From Gemmatimonadota bacterium (lineage in GTDB: Bacteria; Gemmatimonadota; Gemmatimonadetes; Gemmatimonadales; Gemmatimonadaceae), in contig CANJOX010000046.1 in NCBI GenBank assembly GCA_947475795.1, positions 1-13,097 on the forward strand: DNA of 13,097 nucleotides, written 5' to 3'. The stretch's first letter is position 1, and each line of letters starts with the position of its first letter. Of the stretch, positions 1 to 7,388 are shown piece by piece. The position numbers and the translations under genes were made by a program. The notes beneath the pieces were generated by a model. That model made no database searches. It was not told the origin of the DNA and was given only the letters and a program-made list of their open reading frames with translations.

Positions 1-944
1 ACGACGTCGAGCCGCTCGCACCAGTCCCGGGTGAACGCCTCGTAGTGCCCCAGTGCCACGGCACCGAGGGCGCGCTGCAGCGCCGGCAGGGCGCGCTCCT
101 GCGCATGCTCGCCGAGCAGATCGGCGTCGCGAACGGCGCCGAGCAAATCCTGGCCACGCGTGGCCAGTTCGTACCAGGCACCGAGCGCGGGGCTGGCTTT
201 CGCGAACGGGGCCAGCATCGCGCGCTGCCGCTTGAGGCGGATCCGCACGCGATGCATGGCGTCGCGCGAGGTGACGTCGGTGATGCTCTCGAGGTCGCGC
301 CGGAGACGGAGTGAGGCCCGCTCGAGGCGCGAGGCGAGGTGCCGGGCGAACGGTGTCGGCGTGGACGGGAGCCCGACGCGATGGAGCAGCCGGTACGTGG
401 CCAGGCGGACGCGCAGTCGTTCGGCGATCGGATCGAAGTGCCGCTCGAAGGCGCGCGTGACGCGCGCGGACGACCGCTGGCCATGCCGCTCCAGACGCGC
501 GCGCAGCACGCCCGCTTCCTCCCGTGCATCGTCCGGCAACTGCTCACGTTCGGCGTCCAGCCATGAGCGCTGCACATCCGCATCGCGGACGGCGTTGGTG
601 GCTTGCCCCAGCGCACGCAGCGCGTGCAGCGTGCCGCGGTCGATGGCACCGTCGAGGGCGCTGTCATGCTCCCGCAGGACGGCGCGCAGCCGGCGCAGGG
701 CCACGCGCGCCTTGTGCAGCGTCTCGGTGGGGTTCGCCGTGGGCGGGCCGAGGGGGTCGGACGACACCACCTCCTGACCGGACGCGATCGACTGCCAGCG
801 CGCGCGCGCCTCCCCAAGCTGCTCGAGCCAATGCAGCGCCACCAACCGGGCACCCTCCTGCGCGGGACGGTGCAATGCCTCCGCCACCAGCCGCCGCAGC
901 TCGATCGCCGTCAGCGCCTCCCCCTCAGCGATCATCGTGGTCAT
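1..944 (-). CDS. CHAD domain-containing protein (3' end beyond window)
   Basis: I translated this minus-strand frame by hand; it is open from the ATG at 944 to the window edge (314 codons, no stop seen). It shows the two-fold repeat of a CHAD domain, an all-helical, histidine- and arginine-rich fold. The first half has a basic helix at residues 77-91 (LHKARVALRRLR) followed by RDAD at 120-123. The second half repeats this with MHRVRIRLKRQR at 230-241 and RDAD at 272-275. CHAD proteins are known to bind polyphosphate and often occur near CYTH or polyphosphate genes; none is visible here. Both repeats are present, so little of the protein is probably missing. The start overlaps the end of the upstream cysteine-rich gene by 20 bases, suggesting one transcript. 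An alternative ATG lies at 935, and neither start has a clear Shine-Dalgarno sequence. The family call is firm; the cellular role is inference. Confidence 0.88.
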   Translation of the reverse strand, partial: MTTMIAEGEALTAIELRRLVAEALHRPAQEGARLVALHWLEQLGEARARWQSIASGQEVVSSDPLGPPTANPTETLHKARVALRRLRAVLREHDSALDGAIDRGTLHALRALGQATNAVRDADVQRSWLDAEREQLPDDAREEAGVLRARLERHGQRSSARVTRAFERHFDPIAERLRVRLATYRLLHRVGLPSTPTPFARHLASRLERASLRLRRDLESITDVTSRDAMHRVRIRLKRQRAMLAPFAKASPALGAWYELATRGQDLLGAVRDADLLGEHAQERALPALQRALGAVALGHYEAFTRDWCERLDV

Positions 945-1233
945 GATCGTCGCTGGCGTCGACGTGCACGTGCGCGGTGCCGTCGTCGTCATAGCTCACC
1001 GACACCAACCAGGGACGGCAGCAGACATGACAATCCTCGATGTACTGCTGGTGCGTGCCCGAGCCCGGATCGAGAGTGATTTCGACCGGTTCGGCACAGT
1101 ACGGGCAGTACACCTCGCCCACGAGATCCGCGACGCCGTCGCCGAGGGGAAACTCCTCGTCGAGCAGTGCGTCGTCGGCGTCGTCCGCATCGCCAGCATC
1201 GGCTGGCAGGTCCCACGACTCGCGATCAAGCAT
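925..1233 (-). CDS. CPXCG-motif cysteine-rich zinc-ribbon protein
   Basis: This 102-residue protein contains CPYC at residues 43-46 and, 22 residues further on, CHVCC at 68-72 inside a YIEDCHVCCRPW block. This is the pattern of the small CPXCG cysteine-rich family, which probably binds one zinc. The final glycine of the family motif is alanine here. Family members are usually about 60-70 residues. This one carries an acidic N-terminal extension of about 40 residues, rich in Asp and Glu, and an Asp/His-rich tail (HVHVDASDDHDHDD) that could add metal ligands. The gene sits 64 bases after the TolC-like gene and overlaps the CHAD gene by 20 bases, so it may be the fourth gene of the same transcript or start a short unit of its own. 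No biochemical function is established for the family that I can name. The Shine-Dalgarno is weak, so the start is less certain than the frame. Confidence 0.85.
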   Translation of the reverse strand: MLDRESWDLPADAGDADDADDALLDEEFPLGDGVADLVGEVYCPYCAEPVEITLDPGSGTHQQYIEDCHVCCRPWLVSVSYDDDGTAHVHVDASDDHDHDDR

Positions 1234-1297
1234 ATCCGGACACAGAAGGCATCTGGGTAATCAAACGCGGCCGACGCCCCTGTCTACCTCCCGCCGG

Positions 1298-2776
1298 TCA
1301 GTTTCGGGCCACCAGCAGCGTGCGGTCGCCGGTGGCGACGGCAAGGGCCGCGCGGGCGCCGGCCACCTTGGCCTCGATGGCGGCCAACTTGACCGCCTCG
1401 TCGAGGACCAGCCGTTCACGGATGTTCAGAATGAGCAACGTCCCCTCGCCGTTTTCGTAGCGCACCTGTTCGGCATCGCGCAGCAGCCGCGCATTGCGCA
1501 CGTTGGCGTGCTGGCGCTCGCGGAGACGCTCGAGATTGAACAGGTCGAAGATGGCCGCGCGCACGTCGAACTCGACGTCTCGGCGCAGCCGGTCGCGCTC
1601 GAGGCGCTGGAATGCGAGGCGCTGGCCGCTGGCGGCAAACCGCCCCGTCTCCTTGAGGAAGAGCAGAGGCGACTTGATGACCAGCCCCGCCTTGTAGTTG
1701 CCGTCGAGCCGCTCGCCGTCGAAAAACCCCTCGTCGCTGTCGCGCCCCGAGAGCCCGGCCACCTTCGCTTCCGCGAACGGGAGGAGCGCCTGCGTACTGA
1801 ACAGCCGCTGCGCCGCGGCCTGCGTCACGCGCGCCTGCACCTTGAGCAGATCCGGATTGCGCCGCGTGGCCAGCTCGAGCAGCTGCTCGAGCTGCGTGGA
1901 GTCCATCCCCACCCGCTCGATCCCCGTGAGCACCGGCTTCGCGTCCGGCGGCAGCGGCGCCGGCCGGCCCTCGGCGTCCCACAGATAGGCGGTCACGTCC
2001 AGCGTTGCCACATAAAACGACGCCTCGGCCTCGAACCGGGTGACCTGACGCCGCTGCAATTCGAGCAACGCTTCGATGGTATCGATGGGTGCGCTTTCTC
2101 CGTTCGTTACGCGGCGCCGCACGGCCTGCAGCCGGAAGTCGGCCAACGCTTCCCCTTCCTGCGCGATCGCACGGCGGCGCCAGCTCTCGTACCACACGCC
2201 GTAATCCTTGGCCGCGGCGAACAGCAGCTTGTTCACAATGGCCGTGCGGTCGGCCTCGCCGGCGTCGCGCGCGGCGCGCGCCTGCTGCAGCGCGTTCCGT
2301 CGCTCATCGGTCAGCATGCGCTGGCCGAGCGGGATGGAGATGCCCGCTTCGATGGTGCCGTTTGACGACGTCCGGCGATCCGGATTCGCGTAGCGCCCCA
2401 TGGTGCGGTCGAAGGCGATCGTGACGTCGGCGCCGACGGGGAGCGGGATCTTGAGCTCGGCGTCGAAATAGTTGTAATACGAGGTGCCGCCGAACGCCTT
2501 CTGATCCCAGCTGGCCGTGATCGTCGGGTCGAACGCCCCCCACGCCGTGCGCAGATCGGCGCGCGCCTGATCGGCGACCAGGCGCGCCTGAGCCGCCACC
2601 GGGTGCGCGGCCAGGATGCCGTCGATGAAGGACGGGAAGGTCAGCGCGATGCCCGCGGTGTCGATCGCGGACGGTGTTACCCGGGACTGCGCGGCGGCCG
2701 TTGATGCCAGACCGGCCGTCATACCCGCCGTCGCCATCGCGAAGATGACGAGCTGGTGGCGCCGCCGCGGGATCAC
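1298..2776 (-). CDS. TolC-family outer membrane efflux/secretion channel
   Basis: This is the outer-membrane exit duct of the type I secretion or tripartite efflux operon, 492 residues and therefore normal for a TolC/OEP protein. The open frame runs about 330 bases upstream inside the HlyD gene. I place the start at the GTG at 2776 because a GGAGG (2783-2787) lies 6 bases ahead of it and because it yields a normal signal peptide: RRRHQ, a hydrophobic stretch, then a cleavage site after AAAQ near residue 29. The mature part shows two OEP-like repeats of long amphipathic helices, with segments such as ALLELQRRQVTRFEAEASFY and the late RNARLLRDAEQVRYENGEG helix typical of TolC tunnels. The GTG overlaps the TGA of the adaptor gene (GTGA), indicating translational coupling. 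The substrate is unknown. Confidence 0.9.
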   Translation of the reverse strand: MIPRRRHQLVIFAMATAGMTAGLASTAAAQSRVTPSAIDTAGIALTFPSFIDGILAAHPVAAQARLVADQARADLRTAWGAFDPTITASWDQKAFGGTSYYNYFDAELKIPLPVGADVTIAFDRTMGRYANPDRRTSSNGTIEAGISIPLGQRMLTDERRNALQQARAARDAGEADRTAIVNKLLFAAAKDYGVWYESWRRRAIAQEGEALADFRLQAVRRRVTNGESAPIDTIEALLELQRRQVTRFEAEASFYVATLDVTAYLWDAEGRPAPLPPDAKPVLTGIERVGMDSTQLEQLLELATRRNPDLLKVQARVTQAAAQRLFSTQALLPFAEAKVAGLSGRDSDEGFFDGERLDGNYKAGLVIKSPLLFLKETGRFAASGQRLAFQRLERDRLRRDVEFDVRAAIFDLFNLERLRERQHANVRNARLLRDAEQVRYENGEGTLLILNIRERLVLDEAVKLAAIEAKVAGARAALAVATGDRTLLVARN

Positions 2777-4128
2777 TTGGCGCCTCCGCCCGGTTTGCCG
2801 GCCGAGCTCTTGTCGCCCGCCACCGCGTCGGCGGGCAGCGCGTCGTTCTCGCTGATCGACAGCGGGAAGCCGTTCAGCTGTCGCCAGAGCTCCCAGCCCA
2901 CGGACACGGTGTCGAGCATGGCCCAGCCTTGCACACCCGTGCCCAGGCGGAGCTGCGCCGGCCATGCGGCATCGTGCGTGGTGTCGGGGACCAGTAGCAC
3001 GCGGAACAGGCCGGCGCGGTTGGGAAACTGGTCGATCACCGCCACCTGCGCGCCGAATGTGCCCGAGGCCACCTGCGGCCAGCCGGAGATTTGCAACGCG
3101 GGCCACCCGTCAAAGAAAATGCGCACGTGCCGCCCCGGTTTGAGCAGCGCCACGTCCATGGGCTTCACGAACAGCTCGACGGCCTTGCGCGGTCGCGCCG
3201 GTTGAATGGTGACGATCGCCTCGCCCGACTTCACGATTTCGCCTTGCCCGGCCTTGGTGGCACGCACCACGTAGCCGTCCTGCGGTGCCTCGATCAGATA
3301 GAACCCTTTCCGGATCGTCAGTGACCCGACCTTGTCCTTCAGCTTCGCGATATCCGACCGCCCTTCGCTCACCTCGGCCAACGTCGAGGCGCGATCGGAA
3401 CGGGCCTTCGAGATCTTTTCCCCGTATTCCGCGGGCACGCTGGACAGATCCGTCTGCGTGCTGAGCAGCATCTGCTGCTTCTCGATCAGCTTCGCCGCAG
3501 CGGACTGGGCGCGCAGCTGAAACGACTGCAGGTCGTTCACGGAGACCAGACCAAGGGCGTCGCGAAACAGCGTCTCGCGCCGACGCAGCTGATCGCGCGC
3601 CACGGAATCCTCGAGCGTGGCCTGCCGGACTTCCGCCCGGTATTGCTCCACCTTGTTGGCGATCTGCTGCAGCTTGAAATCGCGCTGGGCTTCGAGCTGC
3701 CCGATCTGCATGGTGAGCGCCGCCGCTTTGTTCTGCTTTTCCCCGATGGCGGATTCTTTCGCGTCCTGCTGCTGCGCCGTGAGCGGCAGCACCTGCGGGT
3801 TGAGGTATTCGTCCTTGATCTCCGAAATGCGGACGATGCTGTCGCCCTTCTTCACGTACTGCCCTTCGCGCACGTACCACGCTTCGATCCGTCCGTCGAT
3901 CCGCGTGGGCAGCCCTTGCGGGCGATCCGACGGGTCGAGCGCGGTGACCGTGCCGTCGCCGCGCACGCTCTGTTGCCACGGTAGGAACAGCAGGGCAATC
4001 AGCACCACCAAAATGCCCAGCAGCCAGCGGGAAACGATGCGACTGGTATTCGCTTCGCCCAGCAACGCCGTGGTCTCCAGCGGCAGGTGCTTGAGCTCGC
4101 GTTCGATATCGATATCGGACAGGGCCAT
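2773..4128 (-). CDS. HlyD-family periplasmic adaptor (membrane fusion protein)
   Basis: This 451-residue protein should bridge the inner-membrane ABC subunit and the TolC-like channel. The order is typical: a cytoplasmic N-terminus of about 30 residues, one membrane anchor at about 35-50 (LLGILVVLIALLFLP), and a first lipoyl half around 70-105 with IDGRIEAWYVREGQYVKKGD. A long helical hairpin rich in Gln, Lys and Glu follows at about 115-285, then the second lipoyl half at about 290-330 (APQDGYVVRATKAGQGEIVKSG) and a C-terminal beta-barrel region. The C-terminus is a low-complexity Gly/Lys tail. I choose the ATG at 4128 because the open frame upstream only reads through the end of the ABC gene and GGAG lies about 9 bases ahead. 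The gap to the ABC stop is 4 bases; its own stop overlaps the TolC-like GTG. Confidence 0.93.
   Translation of the reverse strand: MALSDIDIERELKHLPLETTALLGEANTSRIVSRWLLGILVVLIALLFLPWQQSVRGDGTVTALDPSDRPQGLPTRIDGRIEAWYVREGQYVKKGDSIVRISEIKDEYLNPQVLPLTAQQQDAKESAIGEKQNKAAALTMQIGQLEAQRDFKLQQIANKVEQYRAEVRQATLEDSVARDQLRRRETLFRDALGLVSVNDLQSFQLRAQSAAAKLIEKQQMLLSTQTDLSSVPAEYGEKISKARSDRASTLAEVSEGRSDIAKLKDKVGSLTIRKGFYLIEAPQDGYVVRATKAGQGEIVKSGEAIVTIQPARPRKAVELFVKPMDVALLKPGRHVRIFFDGWPALQISGWPQVASGTFGAQVAVIDQFPNRAGLFRVLLVPDTTHDAAWPAQLRLGTGVQGWAMLDTVSVGWELWRQLNGFPLSISENDALPADAVAGDKSSAGKPGGGAK
2783..2787 (-). promoter_or_regulatory. Shine-Dalgarno GGAGG deciding the TolC-like start
   Basis: On the minus strand GGAGG precedes the GTG at 2776 by 6 bases and lies within the last codons of the adaptor gene. 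This ideal spacing is the main reason for choosing a GTG start over the much longer open frame upstream. Confidence 0.75.
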
Positions 4129-4132
4129 GGCG

Positions 4133-6355
4133 TCAGGCTCCGGCGGGGAGAAGGAGCTCGTGCAGCAGGTCGCGGCACAGCGGATCCGCGCGCAGGGCCG
4201 CGAAGCTGCCCTCGCGCACGATCCGTCCTCGATCGAGCACGAGGACGCGATCGAAGGCGGCCAGCAGCTGCGGATCATGCGAGACGGCGATGACCGTCCA
4301 CGGACGGGTGCGGTCGGTCAGCAGCCGGATGATCAGCGCGCGGGATGCCGCATCGAGGTTCTGGAAGAAGTCGTCCAGCACGATGAGGCGGGGGTTGCCC
4401 ACGATCCCCTGCGCCACGAGCAGCTTACTGACCAGATGCGCGCCCAGCGTCCGGCCGCCGTTGGTGAGCTCGGTCTGGATGCCTTGCGGCAGCTGCTGGA
4501 TGTCGTCGGACAGCGCGAGCGCGTCGAGCGCCTCGCGCACATGGCGCGGCGTGATGTGGGTGCGCCCCACGCTCACGTTCTCCTCGATCGTGCCGTCGAA
4601 CAGATCGGTCCACGACAACATCTGGCCGATCCGGGCGCGCAGCGCCGGACGGTCCAGATCGCGCAGCGTGATGCCGTCGTAGCGGATCGTGCCGTCGTAG
4701 TCGTCCATGAGGCCGCCCAGCAGTTTGAGCAGCGTGGACTGCCCCGAACCATCGGCGCCCATGATGGCCACCCGCTCGCCCGGCTGAATGTCCAGCGTAA
4801 TGCCTTCCACCGACGCTGATCGCGCGGATGGGTAGCGATACCGGAGATCCTTGGTCACGATGGCGGCCCCCACGCCCGGCACATCGATGGGCGCCAATCC
4901 ACCCCGCGCCTCCAGCGGTAGGTCGGCTACGTGCCCCGACTTATCCACGCTGGTGAGCACGTCGTACACCGTGGCCAAACTGGTGATGAGCTTCTCGACG
5001 CCGGCCAGCACGGTCACGATGACGACCTCGGCGGCCACGAACTGGCCGAGCAGCAGTCGGTTGGTCTGCACCAGCGTCGCACCGATGATCAGCACCGCCG
5101 CCGTGATGAAGGTCTTGAAGCCGATCAGCGCAATCGTCTGCTTCATGAGCACCGCGAAGTGCTTGCGGCGGTACTTCAGGTAGCCGGTGACGACATCGTC
5201 CATGCGTTCCACCGGCAGTGTTGAATCGCCGGCGTACTTGAACGCGTGGAAGGCGCGGGCGATCTCCTCCAGCCAATGCACGGCCTTGTACTTGTACTTG
5301 GACTCCACGATCGACGTGGCGAGTCCCTCGGGGCCTGACCAGCGGATGATGAACCACAAGGCGGCGGTGACGCCGATCGCGAACACCGAAAACCACGGGC
5401 TGTAGAGCGTGAGCAGCACGAGACTGAACACAATCGTGAGCAACGCCGTGGGCACGTCGAGCAGGAGCTTCTGCACGCCTTTCTGAATGGCGATCGCTTC
5501 GAAGAGCCGGTTCATCTGTTCCGGAAGATTGGCTTCGAGCGAGGCCGCGTAGCGCAGGCGCGGCAGGCGGAAGGCAAACTCGAGCGCCATGCGCGCAAAC
5601 ACGCGCTGCTGGATCCGCTCGACGACTTTCAGGATGCCGATCTGCAGGACGCCGGCGACGATCGTGCCCAGCACGACGAAGGCGATCAGGACAATGACGG
5701 GCTGCAGAAAGAGCCGCCCCTGGACCAACTGCACAATGCCGCCGACCGCGAGCGGCAGGATCAGGCTGAGCGCGCCGGAGAGCGTGGCATAGAAAAAGAC
5801 CGTGAGGATCTCCCGCCGTTCGCGCGCGAAGAGCGCCATCGTGCGCTCCAGCGGCGAGCGCGTCGCGTGATCGTCGTCGGACGGGCGCGGGCCCACCGGA
5901 CTGTGCGGCGCGGCATCGCCGCGGGCGCTCGTGGCCGGGCGCAGGGCCATTGGCGCGAGCGCCGTCAGCCCCGTCCCGTCGCCGAACCGTTGCAGCAGCA
6001 GGTCCGCGAGCGCGTCGCCCTCGGCGTTCAGCGGTTCGTCGGAGCCGTCGCGCGGCACGAGGACCGCGTGGATGTGTCCGTCCGCGTGGCGGTCGAGCAC
6101 AATGGCGTCAGGTCCGTGCGCGCTCAGGACGACGAGGGGGACGGTGCCATTCTGAATCGCGGCGCGCACGGACTCGCCGGTGAGACGACGATCGAGGTAG
6201 CCCACGTCGACCGCGCCGCCGATGGAGCGGATGCGGCTCGGCAAGGCGTCATCGGGCGCGACCTGACGGGTGAGGACGCGCCATCGCGCCTGGTCGACGT
6301 CCAGACCGAGGGCCGCGGTGATCAATTGATTGACTCGAGTGGCTTGAGCCGCCAT
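4133..6355 (-). CDS. ABC transporter, fused membrane and ATPase domains, with degenerate nucleotide-binding motifs
   Basis: This 740-residue protein is the inner-membrane engine of the secretion/efflux operon. Residues 1 to about 170 form a cytoplasmic domain with no cysteine, so it cannot be an active C39 peptidase; it may be a peptidase-like relic. Several membrane helices lie at about 185-455, including SLILPLAVGGIVQLVQG and LITSLATVYDVLTSVDKSGH. The ATPase domain fills about 485-740. Its Walker A reads GADGSGQST (533-541) with Gln539 in place of the essential lysine. Walker B reads LIVLDD (657-662) with Asp662 in place of the catalytic glutamate. The Q-loop position holds Ser or Leu (MLSW, 579-582), and the signature region reads RTLGAHLVSK (635-644) instead of LSGGQ. 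The D-loop (NLDAAS) and H-loop His693 are kept. The frame is intact, so this is not a simple pseudogene. The ATG at 6355 is the only start in that region. The cargo is unknown. Confidence 0.9.
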   Translation of the reverse strand: MAAQATRVNQLITAALGLDVDQARWRVLTRQVAPDDALPSRIRSIGGAVDVGYLDRRLTGESVRAAIQNGTVPLVVLSAHGPDAIVLDRHADGHIHAVLVPRDGSDEPLNAEGDALADLLLQRFGDGTGLTALAPMALRPATSARGDAAPHSPVGPRPSDDDHATRSPLERTMALFARERREILTVFFYATLSGALSLILPLAVGGIVQLVQGRLFLQPVIVLIAFVVLGTIVAGVLQIGILKVVERIQQRVFARMALEFAFRLPRLRYAASLEANLPEQMNRLFEAIAIQKGVQKLLLDVPTALLTIVFSLVLLTLYSPWFSVFAIGVTAALWFIIRWSGPEGLATSIVESKYKYKAVHWLEEIARAFHAFKYAGDSTLPVERMDDVVTGYLKYRRKHFAVLMKQTIALIGFKTFITAAVLIIGATLVQTNRLLLGQFVAAEVVIVTVLAGVEKLITSLATVYDVLTSVDKSGHVADLPLEARGGLAPIDVPGVGAAIVTKDLRYRYPSARSASVEGITLDIQPGERVAIMGADGSGQSTLLKLLGGLMDDYDGTIRYDGITLRDLDRPALRARIGQMLSWTDLFDGTIEENVSVGRTHITPRHVREALDALALSDDIQQLPQGIQTELTNGGRTLGAHLVSKLLVAQGIVGNPRLIVLDDFFQNLDAASRALIIRLLTDRTRPWTVIAVSHDPQLLAAFDRVLVLDRGRIVREGSFAALRADPLCRDLLHELLLPAGA

Positions 6356-6610
6356 GGCGCAACCGGGAGACGGGAATGGAGGTCGCGTACGGGACCGTCC
6401 GCACCCTCTGGTACGATACGAACACTTACCGTCTGAAAACGATTCCCGGCGCAGGGAGATAAATACGACTGAAAGAATCGGGATTCAAGGTGGTACGACG
6501 CGCGCCTCCCGCGGTTCCGGCCGATGACACTTTCCCGGCGCGACGGCGTACAGAGCCGGATCAGCGGGGTGCACTCCGCCATCCCGCGTCCCGTCTGGCC
6601 CCGTCCGCTC
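6356..6610. other. Divergent intergenic region between secretion operon and outer-membrane protein gene
   Basis: This 255-bp spacer lies between two divergent genes and is visibly more AT-rich in its middle (about 6405-6490) than the flanking genes, as expected of a promoter region. It holds a minus-strand promoter candidate and a 12-bp near-palindrome at 6475-6486 (GAATC, GG, GATTC), which could be an operator. No good plus-strand promoter was recognised. If the downstream protein started at the ATG at 6524, the spacer would shrink to 168 bp. Confidence 0.5.
6460..6488 (-). promoter_or_regulatory. Candidate sigma-70-type promoter for the ABC-HlyD-TolC operon
   Basis: On the minus strand a TTGAAT (-35, positions 6488-6483) and TATTTA (-10, positions 6465-6460) are separated by exactly 17 bases. 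The match to consensus is partial (about 4/6 and 3/6). Transcription would begin about 98 bases before the ATG at 6355. The assignment rests on spacing and the local AT content only. Confidence 0.3.
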
Positions 6611-7354
6611 ATGCCCTACCTTGTGTCCCCCCGCCGCCTCGCGTTCCCGTTGGCCGTGGCGCTGCTGTCGAGCGCCGTCGGCCTCCCGACCGCGGGCGCC
6701 CAGCGCCGCGCCCCTGAGGACGGCCCGTCGGGGCGCGGATCCGTCGGTGTGCACCTGCAGCTGTCCGAGCCACGGGGGGACTTCGCGCGCAACACGGACC
6801 ACGGGTTCGGCATCGGTGGCTATGTCCTGTCCCGCCTCGATCCGAACGGCATTCTGAACCTGCGCGGGGACCTCGCGTTGCTCTCGTACGGCAATAGCAC
6901 GCGCCGCATCCCCCTCTCGGGGACCGGCGGCCTGGTGCAGCTGGACCTGCGCACGACGAACAACATCGTGTCGTTCGTGGCGGGGCCGCAGTTGCTCGGT
7001 CCCTCGGGGGCCTTCACCCCCTATGCCACGGCGCTGGCGGGATTCTCCGTGTTCTGGACCACCAGCTCCGTGGAGGGCTCATCGAATCCGGGGGAGTCGT
7101 TCGCCAGTACCACCAACGCCAGCGACGCCGTGTGGGCGTACGGCGCGGCCGCCGGCAGCTACGTCCGCCTGCGCCGCGGCCGACATCCGGTACGGCTCGA
7201 CGTCGGCGCCCGCTTTCTCCGCCACGATGACGTCCGGTACCTCAACGATGAGCGCGTCCGGGAGGCCTACACCAACGATCGGCCGCCCGTGCCGGTGCGC
7301 GGGCGCGCTGATTTCCTGACGTATTACGTGGGGATCAACGCCGTCGCCTTCTGA
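6611..7354 (+). CDS. Predicted outer-membrane beta-barrel protein of unknown role
   Basis: I do not recognise a named family. The 247-residue product starts with a classical signal peptide: MPYLVSPRR, then a hydrophobic run (LAFPLAVALLSSAVG), then a likely cleavage after PTAGAQ near residue 31. The mature chain is rich in alternating polar/hydrophobic segments with glycine and aromatic residues, such as HGFGIGGYVLSRLD, VSFVAGPQLL and FLTYYVGINAVAF, and it ends in Phe, the usual C-terminal barrel signal. This fits an 8- to 10-strand outer-membrane barrel. I place the start at the ATG at 6611 because it puts the signal peptide at the N-terminus; an upstream ATG at 6524 would add 29 unlikely residues. 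Neither has a clear Shine-Dalgarno. It is divergent from the secretion operon, and a functional link is only a guess from proximity. Confidence 0.8.
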   Translation: MPYLVSPRRLAFPLAVALLSSAVGLPTAGAQRRAPEDGPSGRGSVGVHLQLSEPRGDFARNTDHGFGIGGYVLSRLDPNGILNLRGDLALLSYGNSTRRIPLSGTGGLVQLDLRTTNNIVSFVAGPQLLGPSGAFTPYATALAGFSVFWTTSSVEGSSNPGESFASTTNASDAVWAYGAAAGSYVRLRRGRHPVRLDVGARFLRHDDVRYLNDERVREAYTNDRPPVPVRGRADFLTYYVGINAVAF

Positions 7355-7371
7355 GACGGCCGCGCGGCGTC
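7355..7371. terminator. Possible bidirectional terminator hairpin
   Basis: Directly after the barrel-protein stop, GAC, a bulged G, GCC, loop GCGC, then GGC and GTC can fold into a GC-rich hairpin in the 34-bp gap between two convergent genes. There is no T-run on either side, so it is a weak candidate. Confidence 0.25.
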
Positions 7372-7388
7372 CCCGCTCGATGCGCCAC

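Noticed and set aside
1040..2365. A 441-codon plus-strand open frame across the TolC-like gene
   Set aside because: It is antisense to a gene with clear family features, its product is low-complexity and rich in Arg, Leu and Glu, and long antisense frames are expected in high-GC DNA.
2777..3106. N-terminal extension of the TolC-like protein into the adaptor gene
   Set aside because: The extension is Arg-rich, lies inside the adaptor coding region, and would bury the signal peptide. The GTG at 2776 has an ideal Shine-Dalgarno.
3617..4819. A 400-codon plus-strand open frame across the HlyD and ABC genes
   Set aside because: It is a composition shadow of two well-supported genes, with no signal peptide, domain or ribosome site.
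4133..6355. Calling the ABC gene a pseudogene because of its broken motifs
   Set aside because: The 740-codon frame is uninterrupted, the membrane domain is well formed, several other motifs survive, and the partner genes are intact and tightly coupled. Functional divergence is more likely than decay.
5840..6355. Active C39 bacteriocin-processing peptidase domain
   Set aside because: There is no cysteine in the N-terminal region, so the catalytic residue is absent.
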